DNA of 64,000 bases. Source: Trema orientale (Eukaryota > Streptophyta > Magnoliopsida > Rosales > Cannabaceae). This document shows, in pieces, positions 44,034-55,500 of the stretch. The notes beneath the pieces are model-generated. The model did not search any database. It was not told the DNA's origin and saw only the letters and a program-made list of their open reading frames with translations. Numbering within the stretch: the stretch's first letter is position 1; every line of letters begins with the position of its first letter. A program made the translations under genes and the position numbers. The DNA is taken from contig JXTC01000273.1 in NCBI GenBank assembly GCA_002914845.1, positions 48,454 through 112,453 on the forward strand. Reading direction: 5' to 3'.

Positions 44034-45235
44034 ATGGAGTTGGTTGTGTGTAATTCCAATTCTGATGAGCGGAGAGGGGCAGCTGCTTGCAAATTCACCG
44101 ATGATATAATTGAAGAGATTCTGATGAGATTGGATGCTCGATCGGTGATGCGGCGCAAGTGCGTGTGCAAATCATGGCTCTCTCTCATAACCCACCCAAG
44201 CTTCAAGCATCGCCACCTCAAACATCAGGTACCTGGTATTGTCCTCCACAATGTGTGTATGTATACCCCATTCTGGATTCATAGGAGTGGCTCTGAAAGC
44301 TTTTGGTGTCACGAGTGTCCCGAAGACATTGACGACAAATCAAGGGTAAAGGACTCCTGGTATGTGGTTGTAACGGGTAGCCAGAATGGCGTAATTTGTC
44401 TGGCCTATGTGAGGAACAGAAGATTCTACTTGTGGAACCCTTCAATCAGAAAGAATAGGAAACTGCCTCCTCCTCCTACTACCCGTTGTTTGGTCATGCA
44501 CGGCGGATTCAGGTACGACGCTTTGACGGATGATTTCAAAGTGGTATACCTTGAAGGATATACGCAAGGGATTTATGTCAATTATTTCAGAGGAGGCAAC
44601 CTAGTTGGAGTGTACAGTTTGCAGAGCGATTCATGGAAAATGTTGGAGATGCCCGACCTTTTTTCAGATCATCATCCACCAGAAGATTCTTCTAGTTCTA
44701 CTCTAGTAATGGTCACTGATCCGTCTTGTTCACTCTACTGCTGCTCCCTTGTTGTTAATGGCTCTATTCATTGGTTAATCCATTACGGAAGGCGAAAACT
44801 AGTAGCATCGACTCCATATCTAGAGACATTTCTAGACTATGTTGGGATAGTTGCCTTTGATATGAGCACCGAGGTATTCAAGCGGGATTGACGCACCATC
44901 GCCGTCTCTACAAGATGGATTTAAAGCAATTGATGTTCATAGTATTTTTGATTGGTCTGGATAGCTGTCCCTGGTCATCTTCGAAAGACCCTCATCGATT
45001 CAGATTTGGGTGATGAAGCAATATGGTGTCTCTGATTCTTGGACCAAACACTTCTCTGCCGACTTTTCTAACTGCCCTCTGCCGCCTCCTTCAGTACAAA
45101 GTCATCAAAACATCGGCCAAGCAGCTTTTTATAGTAATGGTGACATGCTGCTCAAATATACGGGCTCTTACTGTCTTTATAATTCCAAGGGTAATAAGGT
45201 CGAAAATCTGTCTCCATCGTCTGATGCTGCTGAGC
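44034..45235 (+). pseudogene. F-box pseudogene
   Basis: A plus-strand copy of the F-box gene at 17474-18712 with a shared MELVVCN start (44034). The F-box and the first ~285 codons are intact (to AFDMSTEVFK), then an extra G in AAGCGGGATTG shifts the frame and ends it at 44891. Downstream, a second lesion TCTGGATAGCTG places a TAG where the intact copy encodes Gly-Cys. The C-terminal region continues (MKQYGVSDSWTKHFSADFSN, YNSKGNKVENLSP) but stops at about 45230 where the sequence switches to snurportin intron DNA; the conserved YVESIFLS end is lost. A truncated 286-aa protein with an intact F-box could still be made. Confidence 0.92.
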
Positions 45236-47230
45236 TTGGTATCGTGGTTGTGATCCCTTTGGTTGTTTGTCATGCAATATAATTTTGGGTGGAATTGGCT
45301 GGCTTAGTTATTAGTAGTGCTAGTATGCTATAATACTTCTGTTAAGTTCATAAAATTGGAGTTATCTAGTGCTACTATGCGTTAAGTTTTGCTATATTTT
45401 TATTTAAATTACGTTGTTTTTAGTGTTTTCTTGTTGTTTTGATATTTTGTTTGTTTATGTTGATAGGAGAATGAAACAAAGGTACTTGATGCAAAATGAG
45501 ATGAATTTGTGACTCACAAAAGGGTCTTTCAAATCATTAGAATTGAAGTTCAATCTGATACGGTCGTAACGCAACGAAAATGACACAAATCGGAGCTCAA
45601 ACGAAGAAATGGCGTACCCGGGAAGCTGAGGCGCCAAACTAACAGAAAGTGGCGCTGTAGCGCTAAAAAGTGGCACCGCAGTGCCAACTCTCGGGAAATT
45701 TTGGCCTCGCTATGCCAAAAATGGCTCCGTGGCACCACCTCCTATGTCCTGAGTCAATAATTGACGGCCGAGATCAACTTTTTGATGATCTAAGGGTCCA
45801 AATTCAGCCTTCCTTAGGTTTGCACGAGCCACTTCTTTAAAACCCTATCTTTGGGATTTAAAGAGGCATGTTGGGATAGAGAGAAAGAGAGAGTGGCAGC
45901 CATGGACGGAGAAGAAGAAAAGGAAAAAGAAGATGAAGACATGCTCCAACTAACTCCATTTCTTAATTTCCTCCACAACATCAACACCATAGTTTGTTCC
46001 TAGCTTCTTTTCTTCTTTTTCTTGTGAGTTTTTCTTTGTATTTTCTATATTTAGATAATAGTATAGTTGAGAGCAAATCTTTGAGGAAGGATTCAAGAGA
46101 GCAAGAGCCAAGCTTGGAGGAGGAGCTTGACAACATCCATGAACACCTTCAAGCTTTTCTAAGGAGGAAATTTATAACTTTTCTCTATTTGATTTTATAT
46201 TTCTTGAATTTATTGGATTATAATGTTATTGTTCTCAATTAATATTATGAACTAAATATTTCTTTGTCTAGTTTTACTATGTGAACCAACTTCGTATCTT
46301 GTATTTGTTTATTTCTCTTCTTTTATTAATCAAATCCATTATTGAGTTATTTGTTTTACTTTGTGCTTATTACTTCTATTTAATTGATCACTAAATAGAT
46401 TGTTAAGTAAAACTTTTATGAACTTGGGAATGGGAATTTAGGTCTGGGCTTAGGTAAAACAACATGAGATTACCTAGTTTGGGGTAAGTTTGCATAGGAT
46501 AGGAATATACCTATGTGACTTGTGCAACCTCTTTGAGAATTACAAAACTTAATGAATCTAATCAATTTATGTTAGGACTAATATATTAACTTATCTAGAT
46601 GTTTTCACTTATATCTTTTTTGTGAATACATTCGAATTCTCGATTGACAACTCTAGTAGATTAATTAATGTAAGAGGGAAATTGGAAAATTGTGTGTTTA
46701 AAGGATGGTTGGGGAATTAGTAAACCTAGACATTTTTCTTATTACTTGCTTTCATTCATTTTGTATAATAATTTAGTTGTTTTTATATTATTTCTTCAAA
46801 ATCTATATTTTGGTTGCTTGGATAAAGTTAAGATTGACTAATTTTAATATTTAGCTTAAAATTAGAAATCAATCCATGTGAGTTCGACACTCATTTTATT
46901 TCCATATCTATATTACTTGTAACCGTGTACATTTACACGGGAGTGTGTGATTTTATAGTTGCATATTCCAACCAATAACTTCTCACTACTTTTTGGAATT
47001 TATATTTGCAGCTCATGTTTCAGTATGTGGTTAGGCACTCTCCTCTAAGAATTGATGATATTGTAGCATCAATTAGCTCATCAGGTGAGGAAGGAAGCAT
47101 ACCTTGCGTTGTTGAGATGGTTGGTTGATGGTGAGGGAAGACACATTACTGTTTTGGAACAGTTTTGATGTGCAAGTACTCTCTCGAAGACTGAGTTGTA
47201 TATTTGGTCATATTGAATGCATGCGTTGGC
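45231..47230 (+). pseudogene. Snurportin-1 3' fragment (intron 6 and exon 7)
   Basis: Starts at a GCTGCTGAGCTTGGTATCG junction with the F-box pseudogene, follows the last snurportin intron, is interrupted by a 1.64-kb LTR-like insertion (45340-46977), and resumes at ACTTCTCACTAC (46978) through exon 7 (47019-47130: SYVVRHSP-like region, then SSGEEGSIPCVVEMVG) and the 3' flank. Relative to the intact exon 7, the acceptor reads GCAGCTCATG. With no upstream exons it is non-functional. Same arrangement, inverted, as 15425-15785. Confidence 0.85.
45340..46977 (+). mobile_element. 1.64-kb LTR-like insertion (probable solo LTR)
   Basis: Begins TGTTAAGTTCATAAAATTGG and ends CAACCAATA, flanked by ACTTC (45335-45339 and 46978-46982). 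The 15.69-kb snurportin copy shows the uninterrupted site AATACTTCTCACTGC. The final 80 bp (TTCGACACTC, TTTACACGGGAGTGTGTG, TTATAGTTGCATATTCC) resemble ends of plant gypsy LTRs that precede a retrotransposon primer site, as I recall them. The element ends in TA instead of the usual CA, so the exact right end is slightly uncertain. No coding frame. Confidence 0.65.
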
Positions 47231-47460
47231 TTTAGGGGTGAGCAAAAACTTTTCTAACCCGACCAACTGGACTAACTTGAACCCAAACAACCCAATTAAA
47301 AACTAACTCGAGTTGAATTTCGGTTAATAAACGTCAACCCGAGGTTATATTGATCGGGTTGGACGGTTTTGACAACTCGCCCAATGCCATCTAAGCCGAC
47401 CGAACTAGATTTATTCTTAGTATTTTAATTTATTTTTAAATATAAATGATAATATGTGTA
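47231..47460 (+). repeat. Duplicated flank of the F-box/snurportin module, copy 2
   Basis: Matches 15235-15424 in inverted orientation (landmark AACTAGATTTATTCTTAGT). Similarity fades at about 47460, marking the right edge of this module copy. Confidence 0.75.
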
Positions 47461-48119
47461 TTTGGTAATTATAAATGTGAAGAATAACTTGTTTAACCTT
47501 TAAATTTCTCAATTATGCCATATTTGCATAAATATGTGGTATTTACTAGATTTGGATAAATATTGTGTTATATGACCCTACAAATGTTTATTAAGAAATC
47601 ACCCCAAGCTTTATACACTTTTACATGAGTCTTGCACATGCTATTTATTTTACTGGTATATATATATGTATGTTTTAAAGTGTGATAAAATTTTAATAAT
47701 TAGTTATTAACTAAAATGTTGTCATAAATAATGTGATAATTATACAATATAAGATTAATTGAGAAAATATAAGATGTCCGAATTATACTCAACAAAAGAA
47801 GATCATAACATCCTAAAATAAGTATCAATTCCTTATTGAAAAATTGTTCAGGGCACATTATCAAGGATCTGTGCCACATGTCAATATGAGATTGGAGACT
47901 CCATAAATAAGTACCGTTTCAGTACTTTTCCACCTCCTACTTAAGCTGGGACAAGTGCCCCTCAAAGTTTTTACCACCTCACGCTTAGAAACTAAGACAG
48001 ATGTCAAAAACCTCAAGAATAAACTGTCGCACAACCAGATTCTCAATACATGCAAAAGGGCAGCCGAAGTTAATCTTATAAGCCTATAAATAAGGCTGCT
48101 AACCTTTGCAAAAACAAAG
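47461..48119. other. Intergenic
   Basis: No gene seen; the 64-codon frame at 47861-48055 (-) is incidental. The stretch ends with CAAAAACAAAG (48109-48119), the left direct repeat of the next MITE. Confidence 0.4.
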
Positions 48120-48302
48120 AATAATGCTATAGGGTACTATTGTGATGCCCAGCACCACAGTGATGTGTTAATTTGTCACTGGTTAATCATAATTATAATT
48201 TAAGTGGGACCCATATAGAATCCAGTTTGTTAATTAAATTATTCAATGACAAACAGACATGTCACTGTGGTGCTGGGCACCACTGGTGCCCATAGCATTG
48301 TT
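48120..48302. mobile_element. 183-bp MITE with ~45-bp inverted ends
   Basis: Left end AATAATGCTATAGGG and reversed right end AACAATGCTATGGGC, both leading into GCCCAGCACCACAGTGA on opposite strands. Flanked by CAAAAACAAAG (48109-48119) and CAAAAACAAAAG (48303-48314), a near-perfect direct repeat. Superfamily uncertain, Mutator-like possible. Confidence 0.75.
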
Positions 48303-48556
48303 CAAAAACAAAAGATCAGATCTGGAACAAATAAAATCAGCTACTTTTCACTCTCTACTTTTTATTCGCTCTTGTCCCATCATCATTTACTCTTCCACTA
48401 TTTGCGTATTACCCAAATCCATGACCATGCATACGTATGTATTCCTTTCTTGTTAATCTAGTCAACCGTAGCCTGCTTTATCTCTTAAAAACCACCCACA
48501 TAGATACATATATTTATATACGTTTATCTATCTATATCATCCTGTATATATCTACT

Positions 48557-48776
48557 CAGGACGGAGTCAGCCTTAGAATTCAGTTTGGGCATTGAGACCT
48601 ATAAGTCATACAGTTTAGGCTTTAGTATAATTTTGGTCAATTTTCAGTAGGCATATGATTATTTTAACTCATTTTTAGTAAAGACACAAACTTTTTTCTT
48701 TTAAAATACATGTAAAAAAATTCTTCTCCAAAATCTGGGCATATGCCCCAGTGGGCCCCTTCTGCCTCCGCCTCTG
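48557..48776. mobile_element. 220-bp hAT-type MITE
   Basis: A perfect 8-bp duplication TATCTACT (48549-48556 and 48777-48784) flanks ends starting CAGGACGGAGTCAG and, reversed, CAGAGGCGGAGGCAG. An 8-bp duplication with CAG-type ends fits the hAT superfamily. Internal inverted block GGGCATATGCCC at about 48738. Confidence 0.85.
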
Positions 48777-48784
48777 TATCTACT

Positions 48785-49194
48785 TATTATTATTATTATT
48801 ATTATTATTAATATTATTATTATTATTATTAGGAAGTTTTTAATGCATCAACAAATGCATTATGTACATTCATTTTTTTGTTATTTATTTTTTCTTTATA
48901 CATTCTTTATGTTATAAAATGTTCTTTTTTTTTACTTTATATATTCTTTATTTTGTTGTATATTTTGATTTTTTTTCTAAAATTTATTTATTATTATTTT
49001 TTAACAGTTACCATCAATTGCATCACTTTTTTTTTTTCTGCCTTTCATTTTTATTCTCTCCTAAAATGATAAATATAAGAATTTTGCTACACCTTTTTTT
49101 TTTCTTGCTCTCTAATATTATGTGAGATTAATGTTCATATAATAGCAGTTATCCCAGTTATCTAGTACCTAAATATATGATTCCAAAGAATCAA
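48785..49194. repeat. (TTA)n microsatellite and T-rich DNA
   Basis: (TTA)n occupies about 48785-48831; the remainder is T-rich low-complexity DNA whose open frames encode only F/L/Y-rich artefacts. Confidence 0.6.
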
Positions 49195-49582
49195 ATAATG
49201 GAATTATAATTCCTAAGAATTATTATTTTTTTGTTTAAATATCAAAACAACAATGGAATGAAAATGGTAATTCTATTATAAAGATGATTCCACCAAACTA
49301 AACATACCATCAAATTGAAACGTTTGATAACTCAAAAACATTTTCATACATTCCATGTAATTCGAGGGCAAACATAAAAGAAATTCCTTTATAAAGGTGC
49401 CATTTTGCCTTATAAAACTAAGAGGTTATCTTTTCCTTTCCTCGTAGAAAAAATGATGTCGTTTTTTCATGACAGTTTGTATAAAACGACTTCGTTTGGG
49501 CTAAACGATATCGTTACTGGACGACGGAATTTTAATATATGTATTGAATTTCAAATGGGGAAGAGTAGCTCAAGTATTAGCA
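49195..49582 (+). promoter_or_regulatory. Snurportin-1 5' region
   Basis: The region also exists inverted at about 40332-40715. It carries ATGATGTCGTTTTTTC (49452), AAACGACTTCGTTT (49485) and AAACGATATCGTT (49503), inverted-repeat motifs of AAACGA/TCGTTT type shared with the COMM-domain gene's upstream palindrome. No clear TATA box assigned. Confidence 0.4.
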
Positions 49583-51922
49583 ATGGCGCCCCACGATTTG
49601 CGCCGTCAGTACAAGAGACCGGCGATCTCCGATCAACAGCGGCGGAGGGAGCTCTCGCTGCGGCGGCAAGAGCAGAACCGTCGCGAGGCTCAGCTCCAAG
49701 CTCGCCGCTTGGCCTCAACCCTCCTCTCCCTCGAACAGGCCTCGGGGCCCGAAGATATCGAGCTCGTACCAGACCCAGAACCCGAACAAGTACCCGGGAC
49801 CTCATCGAAGGACCTCGATGTTCACCAAGCTTCGAAGCTTAGAGGCCCAGAGGCTCGGAAGTGGTTTGCGAGGCAGCTCATGCTCCCTGAGTGGATGATC
49901 GATGTCCCCGATCGATTGCCCCTTGACTGGTTCGCCTCTTTATAGGCATAATATATGTATATAGGTGTATAGGTATATGTATATTGTATACTTATTGAAT
50001 CTGAATTCTCATAGGTATGTATTTGCGAGGCCTTCAGGGAAGAGGTGCTTCGTCGTTGCGTCAAACGGAACGACAATCAGTAGGCAACGGAACGGGTCAG
50101 TGCTGCACCATTTTCCGTCCGCTCTGCCCAACGGGGCCCGGACCAGGGACGTTTCTGGGTCGGGTCAATCATATTCTATACTGGACTGCATTTTTCACGA
50201 GGTAAAGAACTGGTTCGTTCTTTGTTGCTGTGTTCTTGGTATTGCGCTCCAGCTGTTTGTTAATTTGTCAAGCCGGGTTCTCAATACGCAGGCGGATCAA
50301 ACTTACTACGTTATCGACATGTTATGCTGGCGGGGTTACTCTTTGTATGATTGTAGTTCGGAGTTCCGGTTTTTTTGGTTGAACTCCAAGCTTTCTGAGA
50401 CTGGTGCTTGTGAACCTCCTTCCCATTACCATAAATACAGGTTTAGTTTGGTCCCTATTTACACCTGTGATCAGAGTGGTCTACAAGCAGCTTACACAGG
50501 AGAAGTGCCTTATGTAAAAGACGGTTTATTGTTTTACAATAAGTAAGTCGTTCTATTGTTGCCTGTAGGTGCTTCCCTTTTTTGGTGTTCAGGGTGTTAT
50601 CTCGTTATGTTGTATCTTTTACGAGTTTATGAGATCTTTTGAGACATTGGGAAAATTTCCGTTGTTGCAGCCATAAGCAACTGCATTAACGCTATACAGC
50701 AGCTCGGAAACTAACTTTGCTATTAACTCAAATTTCACTAATATCTCCGTATGCTTAAAAAATCTCCATTTTATTTTTGTGTGCATATACATGCAAATGA
50801 ACCATATTCTTATGCCGTTCATTTTCTTGCTCAGGCATGCACATTATCAACCTGGTAATACACCTCTGGCTTTAGTTTGGAAGGACGAGAGCTGTAGTCA
50901 ATATGTTATTGACACAGATAACAAAGGACAGGTCCCAAGCCAACAGCAGGTACTTTCTCAAGCACTTTCTTCGGTGTCTTTACTGCCTGTGTTTATTTTT
51001 CTGCTTTGCCTGTCCATTGATGAGAAGAGCTTCCATTTTCTTGTTATTTTATACTATCTTTAACGTCAGGTAGTTTTAGAACTGCAAGATGATTGCAAAG
51101 TGACGACATCAGATGATCCTCCTGTAGTACTTGGCTGCTTAGATTTGGAGTTCATGCAAAAGGTACTGTTGATTGATAGTTTTTCATTTTGTCCAGTCAT
51201 GGGCTACACAATGACACAAGTCCCCCCATGTTGCCACAGCCCTCGAAATCTGACAGAGCTTATCCATTTTATGGAGATTTAAGTATAATGTTTCCTTTTT
51301 TTTTCTCAGTTAGGGCTGCATTCTGGAAGTCTTCTTCGTTTTGCCATTGGTGATGGAGGATTGAGTATTGTAAATGGGAAGCTTGAGAAGGCTGATTTAC
51401 ACTATCTTGGCAAGGTCAATAGAGCACGTGCTTTTGCAGATAGTTACTCCAAGGTTTGTGCAAATTACTATTCTCAGTTTTCAGTGAATTCTCTCTTTCT
51501 CTCTTTTCTTAATGGCTGGAAACATTCTGATAATACGTTCTACTAGATTCACTAAGTTAAAGAAAGGGGGAAAAACTGTAATGGTATGAACGTTAGTCAA
51601 AACAGCCTCTGTTGGGTTAGCTCTTAATTTGACCCTCTTACTAGGTACGAAGTGTACCAGCGGGGTTGGCTACGTTGCTGTTGAGCTTGGGCTCATGATT
51701 GTGATCTCTTTTGGTTGTTAGTACTGAGGAATTGGGCAGCCTTAGTTGTTAGTACTGCTAGTATGTTACATACTTCTCACTGCTTTTTGGAATTTATATT
51801 TGCAGGTCATGTTTCAGTATATGGTTAGGCACTCTCCTTTAAGAATTGATGATATTGTAGCATCAATTAGCTCATCAATCGAGGAAGGAAACAAACCTTG
51901 CGATGTTGAGATGGTTGGTTGA
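49583..51922 (+). CDS. Snurportin-1 homologue (7 exons)
   Basis: Nuclear import adaptor that would bind the trimethylguanosine cap of spliceosomal U snRNAs and hand them to importin beta. Exons 49583-49929, 50015-50201, 50292-50542, 50835-50949, 51070-51162, 51310-51453 and 51806-51922 join into 417 aa. An arginine/glutamine-rich N-terminus (residues ~6-42, with QQRRRELSLRRQEQNRRE) fits the importin-beta-binding region. The cap-binding domain follows: WMIDVPDRLPLDW, YVFARPSGKRCFVVASNG, YSILDCIFHE, YYVIDMLCWRGYSLYDC (Trp191), FRFFWLNSKL and GLLFYNKHAHYQPGNTPLAL, as in animal snurportin. Intron 1's donor (G|GTTCGC) is weak, and unspliced read-through stops after WFASL. Three broken copies lie in this window. 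Its 3' end faces the phosphatase gene's 3' end ~600 bp away. Confidence 0.92.
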
Positions 51923-51959
51923 TGGTGAGGGAAGACAAATTACTGTGTTGGAACAGTTT

Positions 51960-52250
51960 GATGCGTAACTAATTTCTCAAAGACTGAGTTGTATATTTGG
52001 TTATAGTTGAATGCATGTGCTGGATTTAATCCAGTTTCTTTTTTGAGTTACCGTCTTCCACATCCATTGCACTTTCTGGTTTCTGTTGAAATTAATCTAT
52101 TGCGTCAAAGTTGCCTTCTGGCCTTTGGCCATTGCAAACAGATTATCACTGTCGAACTTGTTTCCTTTAAGTCTCTCTAAATAGCATGGCATTTTAAAGT
52201 TTATTGCCAAATAGAAGGCCCAAAGTACAAAGGAATTGTATTAATATTTC
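51960..52250 (+). repeat. Snurportin 3' flank shared with the deaminase gene
   Basis: Counterpart of 8660-8945; see that entry. Probably contains the snurportin 3' UTR. Parts of the first ~70 bp are also present in the snurportin fragments at 15425-15500 (-) and 47150-47230 (+). Confidence 0.7.
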
Positions 52251-52598
52251 CTCTTAGGCAATTGTTGGAGAAAACTATTTTGGATTCCAGTTTCATATCT
52301 TCCTTAAACTAAAATGACAAAAAAAGCATAGTTTGTTATTAAACATGAGGAACATGCCTCAATTCATCAACCGAAATACTTCTGCTAGAGAAGATCACGA
52401 AATAGACAGAGATGATAATAGCATTACAGTCATCTCCTTGACAAGGTCTTCACTACAAAGTTAGGATACTTTCAACCCACACCAGCCCTTTGTCCTTATT
52501 ATAATCAGTGAATATGGGTTATGACAAAATAGATAAAGATTTTAATTTGCCAAAGTGGTTGGTTCACAACCATCGTGGACGCAGGCCAATACATCCTT
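52251..52598. other. Convergent intergenic region
   Basis: Lies between the convergent snurportin and phosphatase genes. The stretch 52542-52598 would encode the last 18 residues of the phosphatase (KDVLACVHDGCEPTTLAN on -) if the TAG at 52599-52601 were a sense codon. Confidence 0.6.
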
Positions 52599-55500
52599 CT
52601 ATTCCCTGTAGATGGTGAAAGAATCATAGACCTGGCCATCACGACTTTTCTTGTATTCAAAGAGGAGTGATGAGTGATTGAAGGCTGTGAGTTTGACAAA
52701 TCCCCAGTCGTAATCTCTGTAGACACTCCAGACTGGGCTTAAGCTGCTGAATTTGGCTAAGCTTTTTCCTCCTCCCCCAGTTACCACATGGATCGTTCCA
52801 TTTACAACACCACTGAACTTGGATTTTTCTGAATTCACACATTGGTTCTGCACCAACACCATACAACGTAAGAAGTTAGTGTTCCTTTTTTATTTTATTT
52901 TATTTTTTGTGCATTTTTCTTAATGTAGGAAAGAAGACTAAGGGGATATTGCTCCTAAGAAGATGCTTTTTCAGCTTCTATTGTAAACCGGTTTTTTGTT
53001 AGCAATCTATTGTTTCTTTGTCCTCTTTTGTTGGTTGTAACCTTGTTTGTTAACCTTGTTCAATATCCAAAAGACTCTTACATATAGCTTGTCTTACATT
53101 CCCGACCGATATATATTTGCTTATTTATTTACAACTCAGGATGTAAATAAACAAACTCCAGGATCTTATATAAACTATATGGCTTTGTTATAATATTTGA
53201 CATATGAGAAACCATTGTCCATACCTGGTAAATGGGGCATATCCTTTCGTAGTTATGGACGTGACCAAAAAAGGCAATGTCGACCTTGTATCTTTGCCAA
53301 AGTTTTTGGAGGTCATCCCTTCCCTCGGGCTCTGCAAATGAGCCCTCCTGGCCGTACCACGAGTTTGAGGAATAGCCAAGTACACGATGAGCTATAAAGA
53401 TCAACCAAGGCTGCTTCCTTCTATCTGCTGATGCAAGGCATTTCTCAATCCATTTGTATTGCTCTGATCCCGCCCTCCAGTCGTGTTCACTATCAGCTAC
53501 GCAGAACTTAAACATACCATAATCTGCTGAATACCTATATAGGTGCATACATACACATCACTTCACTTTTTATAATCGGCAACTTCTAGTTCAGGAAAAT
53601 GTTGTTTTTCTCGAGTGAGTTTAATCTAAACAGCTGCGAAGTTTTTACCAAAACTTGGCTCGATTATCAGCTGGAACATAGTAGAGAGTCTCAGCGGGTA
53701 CACCACATTCACCACCTGAATCAGTTGTGTCCCAAAAGGACCCTGAATTTGGCCAATCACGTTCATGATTACCACTGCATTTACATACGTAAGACTAAAA
53801 CTTTACCTCTGGCAAAACTAATCTTCTAATATGTTTGTACGTATATATATTTGTGTGTGTGTATATATATATGTACACACACAAATGGAAATATCAAAAC
53901 ATTAACATGTAAATTAGAGCTGGCATTAATATTTTTCACAAACCTTACAACCATGTAAGGCACAGCCGAAGAAATGGGGGAAACTTGTGCTATAAATTGG
54001 TCCCACTCCGATAGGTATTCATCAGCGTATGCCATATCTCCAATGTGGAAAACTATGTCGTAGTTTTTGAGGTCTTTAACGAGTTGGTCTGTGGTGTTGA
54101 GTGAACCTGGTTGGGTGTTAGCATACTCATTTGAACCATCTCGCTCTGCCTGAAAGATATAGGAGCCAACAAACAGACACTCCATTTCATCAGCCTCTTA
54201 AACCCTCAGCAAGGATTGTTATGCAGCCAAAAACCAATGAAAAATGATGATCCATGGTCATTGGTTAGAAACTAAAGGTGACAAATAGCTTGAAGAGAAT
54301 ACAAATTCCATGAATCAATTCTATTTTAAAAGCCTCGAGTGATGTGACAGTTCCACGTCGATTTTGATAGTACAATCTTATATATAACTCCAAATTAAGC
54401 TAGAATACTCTTTGGGATAAATGTGATTGAATTAGATCTTCTTTTTATTTTTTCTTAACCAAAAAATTTATTAATCTTGTTTCAGTAAATTAATTAAATT
54501 TGTTTAAATGCATGTACAAACTACCTTTCCCATGTCGCCAAATACAATGATACGCTGTAAAGAGTCTTGTCCAGGATATGGGGAGGATTCGAAAGAGTAA
54601 GATTTGCTCCATACATATGAACGATCAAGCAAACGATGACCCATTCTATAAGTGTACCTAAATCACATAATCATTACAAAAGGTAATGCCTTAACTTCAT
54701 ATTTATGGCAAAACTAATTATATACGATGTAAATTATAAGTGATTAATCTATATAAACACATAATTACTCAGAGTTTGGCCATAATTCTTTGAGGAAACT
54801 TGTGTGTATGTATCCAGGGTGACGCCAACCAACTGTCCTTGCAGGTGCACCTAGAAAACAATTTTTTTTTTTTTTTAAAAAGCAAAACTTATAATTTTAT
54901 CTTCAAAATTACATATACGTGTTTAATAACATTGTCATATATTTACCACACATGCTGCTACGATCATATGTTAAAGTTCCAGCTGGGGATCGCACTTGGG
55001 CTTCTCCTTTCAGACCCCACTCAATGAATGGAACAGCTTCGTCTACGTTGTACCCACTTGTCCAGGTTACCGTCATCTTTTTAGATTATGGTCAAAGTGT
55101 CAATAATAACATCTTGTGTATTAATATATTATGTTTATAGTACTTTAGCTTAAACAGAAGATTATTGCTCAAATGTTAGCTTACTTACTTCATCCCAAGC
55201 CTTCCCCAAAGCAAGGCGAGGATATAGCGGTGCTTTTGGATTGGCAAATACTGATAGGGCATTCGAAATCGCCACCAGTTTAGGCTGCAATCAATATTAT
55301 TATATGTCAATAGACAAATTAAATTCAGGATTTAGCTTTTAAGTGGTACATGTGGATATATATTCAAGCGATGAACTAAAAACTGTTACGTAATTGAACA
55401 ACACGTACATTTGAGAATCCGCCTGAAAACAAGGCAAAAGAAAAATCTGCCCTCATGTTTATTAACCGGAACTTCAATGTAGCAATGCCACTCTTGGCAT

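Noticed and set aside
48862-49125. 87-codon frame
   Set aside because: F/Y/L-rich translation of T-rich low-complexity DNA.
49405-49842. 145-codon frame overlapping snurportin exon 1
   Set aside because: It is an alternative frame of exon 1 with alanine/arginine-rich content; the other frame matches the snurportin family and splices correctly.
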